A stretch of DNA of 45,993 nucleotides from Methanobacteriota archaeon (GTDB lineage Archaea; JAADCQ01; Methanopyri; Methanopyrales; Methanopyraceae). This document shows, piece by piece, positions 42,164-45,993 of the stretch. The translations under genes and the position numbers were made by a program. The DNA lies in contig JAMOPY010000025.1 in the NCBI GenBank assembly GCA_027064305.1, forward strand, positions 1-45,993, read 5' to 3'. Within the stretch, counting starts at the first letter, position 1; the number at the start of each line of letters is the position of its first letter. The notes below the pieces were generated by a model, which ran no database searches, had not been told where the DNA came from, and saw only the letters and a list, made by a program, of their open reading frames with translations.

Positions 42164-43765
42164 TCAGTCGGCCCGGATCAGCCCCAGGTCCTCGAGCACC
42201 TCGAGCACCTCCTCCTCGTCCGCGTCGTCGTGCACGACCTCCGCGTACAGGGCCAGGTTCTTAATCGCACCGCAGTTCGCGCCCTCCGGCGTCTCGTTCG
42301 GGCACAGCCGGCCCAGGTGCGTCGGGTGCAGGTACCGCGCCTCCTTCGGGATCGACCACTTGCCCACGCCCAGCTCCGTGGCGGCCCGGATCCGACGCAG
42401 GTGCGACATCGTGGACATCCACGTGTGCCGCTCCAGGATCTGCGAGACGCCCGTGCGCGGCCGGTAGTGACCCGTCCGCCACGTGCCCGTCGCCATGCAG
42501 CTCCGGATGTGGTCCGTGACCTTGTCCGGCCGGACGATGTACCGGATCGTCGGCTCCCGGCCCCGGGAGTACGCGCGCTCGAACTGGTACCGCATCTCCC
42601 GCGCCAGCTGCTGGAACGCGTACTCGTACGCCTCGTACAGCAGGTCGCCCGCCAGCTTGACCCGCTTGTTCGCGTAGTGATCCCGGTCCCGGATGCTCTT
42701 CACCTTCACCCGCTTGTACTTCAGCTCCAGCACCTCCCGCACCATCCGCAGGATCTCCTCCGCCTTCCGCCGGAACACCCGCTTCAACCGCTCCTCGTCG
42801 TCCAGGTCGTCCACCTCCGCGATGTGCGGGAGGAAGTACTTCGCCAGCACCTCCTTCCCGCGCCGGATCCGGTCCTCCCGCGAGTCCTCCGCCCCGGCCA
42901 GCCGCCCGATGTACTCCAGCGCGTCCTCCTGCGTCGCGATCTCCTCCCGCACCAGGATCCGCAGCTGCTCGGCCATCACCGTCGCGAACTCGCGCCCCAC
43001 CCCGTCCAGAATCTCCTCCTCGCTCAGCCCCAGCGCCCGCAGCAGGATGACCACCGGGTACCGCCGGTGCACGGCCGGCATGTCGACCACGAGCCGACCC
43101 TTCCGATCGATCACGTCCACCGGACCGCGGTACCGCTCACCCCGCGAGTACACCCGGGACCGGATCTCGTCCAGCACGCCCCGCTCCCGGATCTTCTCGT
43201 TCACCCGCCGGTTCGGCGCGATATCCTCCAGCGACATCAGCACGCGCTCCGACCCGTTGATGATGAAGTACCCGCCCGGGTCCCTCGGGTCCTCCCCCAC
43301 CTCGATCAGCTCCTCCTCGGACATCCCGTACGTGTTGCACAGCTTCGACCGCACCATCACCGGGAGCTCGCCCACGTACACCGTCTCCCGCTCCACCTCC
43401 TCCCCGTCCTCGTACATCACGATCTCCGCGTACATCGGCGCGGAGTACATCATGTTCCGCAGCCGCGCCTCCATCGGGTAGATCCGCCGCCGCGCCCCGT
43501 CCGGCTCGATGGACGACGGCTCCCCGTACTCGATCTTCTCGAACTCGATCCGGTAGCTCGCGCCCTCCACGTCCGGCTCGATCGGCTCCAGGCTCTCGAT
43601 CAACCGCTGCAGACCCTCGTCGATCAACCAGTGGTAAGACAGGAAGTGGTGAACGATGAGCGGATGCGTCCTAACGTCGCCCACCCGCTCATCGTTCCGC
43701 CGGAGATACCCCTCGAGCAGGGCGTAGTAATCCTCCTCCGACAGGGACCGAACCGGCTCCGACAA
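42164..43765 (-). CDS. rpoB2: RNA polymerase subunit B'' (Rpo2N)
   Basis: N-terminal part of the second-largest subunit, 533 residues. Family marks are NDERVGDVRTHPLIVHHFLS, YPMEARLRNMMYSAPMYAEI, FIINGSERVLMSLEDIAPNR, RTGVSQILERHTWMSTMSHL with RRI, and HPTHLGRLCPNETPEGANCG at the end. I place the start at TTG 43765, because TAGGGGGTGCGGCCC gives a 12-nt spacer fused to the rpoH stop, as at other gene joints here. GTG 43774 would start within that G-run and add MRP. Confidence 0.96.
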   Translation of the reverse strand: MSEPVRSLSEEDYYALLEGYLRRNDERVGDVRTHPLIVHHFLSYHWLIDEGLQRLIESLEPIEPDVEGASYRIEFEKIEYGEPSSIEPDGARRRIYPMEARLRNMMYSAPMYAEIVMYEDGEEVERETVYVGELPVMVRSKLCNTYGMSEEELIEVGEDPRDPGGYFIINGSERVLMSLEDIAPNRRVNEKIRERGVLDEIRSRVYSRGERYRGPVDVIDRKGRLVVDMPAVHRRYPVVILLRALGLSEEEILDGVGREFATVMAEQLRILVREEIATQEDALEYIGRLAGAEDSREDRIRRGKEVLAKYFLPHIAEVDDLDDEERLKRVFRRKAEEILRMVREVLELKYKRVKVKSIRDRDHYANKRVKLAGDLLYEAYEYAFQQLAREMRYQFERAYSRGREPTIRYIVRPDKVTDHIRSCMATGTWRTGHYRPRTGVSQILERHTWMSTMSHLRRIRAATELGVGKWSIPKEARYLHPTHLGRLCPNETPEGANCGAIKNLALYAEVVHDDADEEEVLEVLEDLGLIRAD

Positions 43766-43777
43766 GGGCCGCACCCC

Positions 43778-44056
43778 CTACTCGGGCGGGCTCGTCACGA
43801 CCCGGTACACGACCACCTTCCCCGCGGTCGGACTCTCCCGCTCGATCCGCACGAGCGCCCCCGGACGGATCTTCCGACCGAGCTTCTCACTCAGGGCGAC
43901 GATCACCGGATCGTTCGTGTGGATCCGGGGCAGGTCGTCCTTGCTCACCCCGAGCTCCTCCAGGATCCGCTCGATCTCCTCCTCGTCCTCGATCACCTCG
44001 TGCTTCGGAACGAGCTCGTGGTTCAGCACCACGTCCGGATCCAACCGCTCGGACAT
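43778..44056 (-). CDS. rpoH: RNA polymerase subunit H (Rpo5)
   Basis: Small subunit homologous to the C-terminal domain of eukaryotic RPB5, 92 residues. It has NHELVPKHEVIEDEEEIERI, GVSKDDLPRIHTNDPVI and ALSEKLGRKIRPGALVRIER followed by ESPTAGKVVVYRVV. The start is ATG 44056 directly behind GGGGGAAGGGGT. Its first 170 nt are also read in another frame by the polyferredoxin gene. It is the first rpo gene in the order H-B''-B'-A'-A'', standard for archaea. Confidence 0.97.
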   Translation of the reverse strand: MSERLDPDVVLNHELVPKHEVIEDEEEIERILEELGVSKDDLPRIHTNDPVIVALSEKLGRKIRPGALVRIERESPTAGKVVVYRVVTSPPE

Positions 44057-44564
44057 ACCCCTTCCCCCACCCCATCGGGCACGCCTCGATGCACAGTCCG
44101 CAGTCCACGCACGCACCCTCCCGAAAGGACAGGAACACCTCCCGCACGGCCACCACGGGGGGCAGGAGGCAGTCCACCCGGGGGCAGAGCTCCCAGCACG
44201 CGCCGCACCGCCGGCACGGACCCGAGACCACCGCCCGCCCCTCCCGAACCTCGATGACCCCCTCCTCACACGCCTCCGCGCAGAGCCCGCACCCCGAGCA
44301 CCGATCCACCCGCACCCACGGGTGCGGGAGCAACCACTCCGCCCGACGCTGCACCCAAGCCACCGGACACACCAGGCCCGCGAGCCCCGGGGGCAGCCGC
44401 TCCACCTCGAGCCGCTCGCAGAGCCCGCAGACCTCGCAGAAGGCCTCCCTGACCCGCTCCCGCACCCTCAGCGAACCAGTGGGGCAGGCCTCGGCGCACC
44501 GACCGCAGGCCACGCAGGCCCGGAACTCCAGCGCCGGCCGGAACCTCCTGAAATCCCGATACAA
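43887..44564 (-). CDS. Polyferredoxin, 4-5 iron-sulfur cluster sites, tail overlapping rpoH
   Basis: 225 residues from TTG 44564 (GGGGACC upstream). Cys clusters in order: CVACGRCAEACP; CEVCGLC with a later VCPVAW; CSGCGLCAEACEEG; CRRCGACWELCPRVDC; and CVDCGLCIEACPMG. These suggest about four to five [4Fe-4S] sites and an electron-transfer role; the partner is unknown. After the last cluster the frame runs on through about 57 Arg/Gly/Glu-rich residues that overlap the start of rpoH by 170 nt. This tail looks non-functional, so the protein may effectively end near GWGKGYVRAV, or a frameshift at the G-run 44057-44076 may end it at about 44023. It is 21 nt after rad50. Confidence 0.8.
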   Translation of the reverse strand: MYRDFRRFRPALEFRACVACGRCAEACPTGSLRVRERVREAFCEVCGLCERLEVERLPPGLAGLVCPVAWVQRRAEWLLPHPWVRVDRCSGCGLCAEACEEGVIEVREGRAVVSGPCRRCGACWELCPRVDCLLPPVVAVREVFLSFREGACVDCGLCIEACPMGWGKGYVRAVGSGRGAEPRARSEARGDRGRGGDRADPGGARGEQGRPAPDPHERSGDRRPE

Positions 44565-44585
44565 AGGTCCCCGACCCGGAACCCA

Positions 44586-45993
44586 CTATCGGGCCGGCGT
44601 CTCCCGGCTCACCTCCGACCTCCCACCCACGTTCTCAATGCGCCACAGCGTGTCCGCGGCCTCCTCCAGCTCCTCATCGTGCGTCACGACGATCGCCTGC
44701 CGGATCCTCCCCTCCTCCCCCAACCGCAGCTCCCTGAGCGCCTGCGCCAACCGCTCCCGGTGCTCGGAGTCCAGGTGCTCCGTCGGCTCGTCCAGCATTA
44801 TAAAAGGCGCGAAGTTCGAGCCCACCATGGCGAGCGCCAGCCTCAACGCCAACCCAATTATAACTTTTTCCCCACCGCTCATCCGATCCGCATCGATCAG
44901 GTACCCACCCGGCGCCAACGCCCGAATCCGCTCCCCATCACCCTCAATCCTCAACGACCCGTACCGATCCGACAGCGCCTCCAACAACCGGGACGCCTCC
45001 CGCTCCACCACCGGCAACAACGCCTCCCTCGCCACGTCCCGCGAGTACTTGAACCCCTCCTTCGCCAGCTCCAACGCCCCCTTCAACGACTCGAGCGCGC
45101 GACACTCCCGCTCCGCCCTCCGAAGCCTCCTCACCTCCCTCTCCAGCCCCTCACGCTCCTTACGCAGCCCCTCCAGCCGCCCCTCGCACCGCCGAAGCTC
45201 GTCCCGAGCCCGCTCGTACTCCTCCCTGACCCGCTCCATCCGCTCCTCGAGATCCTCCAACGACCCCCACTTACCCACCAACTCATCCCGCTCCTCCTCC
45301 AGCTCCCTCAACCTCTCCTCCAACTCCGACCGCCTCTCGCGTAGCCCGCGGAGCTTGTTCCGGAGCTCCTTCTCCCGCCCCACCTCCTCCCTCAGCCGCT
45401 CGTACTCCCGGACGTCCTCCCGAACCTTCCTCAGCTCCTCCTCCAACCGATCGCGCCGCTCCCTCAGCTCCTTGACCATCCGCCCCGCCTCGTCCACGTC
45501 CCCCGGGCGCTCACCCAACACCTCGCCCAGGCGGCGAAGCAGCTCCTCCCTCTCCTCACGCTTCCTCTCCAGCTCCTCCTCGAGCCGATCCAGCTCCCGA
45601 AGCCAGCCCTCAACGGCCCCGACGACCTCACACGCCTTCCTGATCCGATCCAGGTCACCGTTCAGCAGCGAATAGGCCTCCAGTCCCTTGAGCCGCTTCA
45701 CCTCCTCCAACCGCTCCTCCAGCTCGCGAACCCCCTGCCTCAACTCCCCCCGCCGATCCCGAGCCCGCTCGAGCTCAGCCTCCACCCGGTCCCGCTCCTC
45801 CTTCAGCTCCCGCTCCCGCTCCCTCAACCGCTCCAGCTCCTTCTTGACGCGCCGGAGCTCCTCCTCGGCCTCGTCACGCAGCCGCTCCGCCCGCTCGGGC
45901 GTCAGCCTCCGCAGGCAGACCGGGCACCTACCTTCCGCCTCACGCAGCTTCTCCAACCGCTCCTCCAGCTCCCGACGCTTGGAGCGGAGCCTG
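44586..45993 (-). CDS. rad50: Rad50 DNA repair ATPase, C-terminal half (5' end outside window)
   Basis: SMC-like ATPase of the Mre11-Rad50 complex for double-strand break repair. About 468 codons lie in the window; the start is beyond its right edge. Order from the edge: the zinc-hook GRCPVCLRRL (Cys pair about 20 residues in), a long charged coiled-coil rich in Glu/Arg/Leu, then the C-terminal ATPase lobe with signature MSGGEKVIIGLALRLAL, Walker B APFIMLDEPTEHLD and the H-loop IVVTHDEELEEAAD. Since the hook is the midpoint, about half the protein is missing. It lies 21 nt before the polyferredoxin, with no promoter seen in between. Confidence 0.95.
   Translation of the reverse strand, partial: RLRSKRRELEERLEKLREAEGRCPVCLRRLTPERAERLRDEAEEELRRVKKELERLRERERELKEERDRVEAELERARDRRGELRQGVRELEERLEEVKRLKGLEAYSLLNGDLDRIRKACEVVGAVEGWLRELDRLEEELERKREEREELLRRLGEVLGERPGDVDEAGRMVKELRERRDRLEEELRKVREDVREYERLREEVGREKELRNKLRGLRERRSELEERLRELEEERDELVGKWGSLEDLEERMERVREEYERARDELRRCEGRLEGLRKEREGLEREVRRLRRAERECRALESLKGALELAKEGFKYSRDVAREALLPVVEREASRLLEALSDRYGSLRIEGDGERIRALAPGGYLIDADRMSGGEKVIIGLALRLALAMVGSNFAPFIMLDEPTEHLDSEHRERLAQALRELRLGEEGRIRQAIVVTHDEELEEAADTLWRIENVGGRSEVSRETPAR

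Noticed and set aside
36020-43765. Split rpoA and rpoB genes as a novelty
   Set aside because: A'/A'' split is universal in archaea, and B'/B'' split is common in methanogens.
1-45993. tRNA, rRNA, CRISPR array or insertion sequence
   Set aside because: No cloverleaf-like segment, regularly spaced repeats, transposase motifs or terminal inverted repeats were noticed. All gaps are short (about 130 bases or less). A covariance-model scan would be more sensitive.

Overview
The window looks like a chromosomal segment of a hyperthermophilic methanogenic archaeon, most probably Methanopyrus (M. kandleri or a close relative). The reasons are: a GC-rich genome with very acidic proteins; one mcrBDCGA cluster followed directly by mtrEDCBAGH; archaeal RNA polymerase with split A'/A'' and B'/B'' subunits; SepSecS of the archaeal selenocysteine route; and an intein in the P-loop of EF-2. 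The species name is an inference from gene content and order. No database was searched.

Layout. (1) Minus strand 1-4698: hypF (cut by the window start), an unrecognised 374-residue protein and mmp10, the radical-SAM enzyme that methylates an arginine of McrA, form one tight group. They are transcribed away from mcrB from a shared divergent promoter region. (2) Plus strand 4799-15021: mcrB-D-C-G-A, then mtrE-D-C-B-A-G-H. mcrB, mcrG, mcrA and mtrE each have their own BRE/TATA-like element. (3) 15018-18417: a CobN-type chelatase split into two genes on opposite strands, with the C-terminal part on minus and the N-terminal part on plus, diverging from a shared intergenic region. (4) 18439-21800 plus: mmp14, a DUF2115-like protein, a corrinoid-dependent MetE-like methionine synthase and a small unknown protein. 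(5) 21851-24404 minus: spcS (SepSecS), an 82-residue unknown, a half-size EamA transporter and a PAP2-like membrane protein. (6) 24424-28784 plus: a small unknown, an NSUN-type m5C methyltransferase, Rio2 kinase, LarB and TruD. (7) 28844-30095: a 54-residue zinc-ribbon protein diverging from trpD. (8) Minus strand 30092-45993: the information-processing block. In transcription order it is rad50 (partial), a polyferredoxin, rpoH, rpoB'', rpoB', rpoA', rpoA'', then a new promoter and rpl30e, nusA, rps12, rps7, then EF-2 with its intein.

How it fits together. Mtr transfers methyl groups from methyl-tetrahydromethanopterin to coenzyme M through the corrinoid on MtrA while pumping sodium ions. MCR then releases methane. 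Mmp10 (McrA maturation), Mmp14 (methanogenesis marker), a CobN-type chelatase and a methyl-corrinoid-using methionine synthase surround this core, so the first 21 kb is largely C1/corrinoid/nickel biology.

Most notable sequence signals. Gene pairs are often joined by a G-run that begins at the upstream stop codon and lies 12-13 nt before the next start. Ribosome-binding sites often sit in small perfect hairpins just before the start. mcrC seems to start with ACG. The cobN gene is split and inverted. A 9+9 bp inverted repeat occurs twice. The polyferredoxin frame runs 170 nt into rpoH. No tRNA, rRNA, CRISPR array or insertion sequence was seen, and there is no gene-free stretch longer than about 130 bases.
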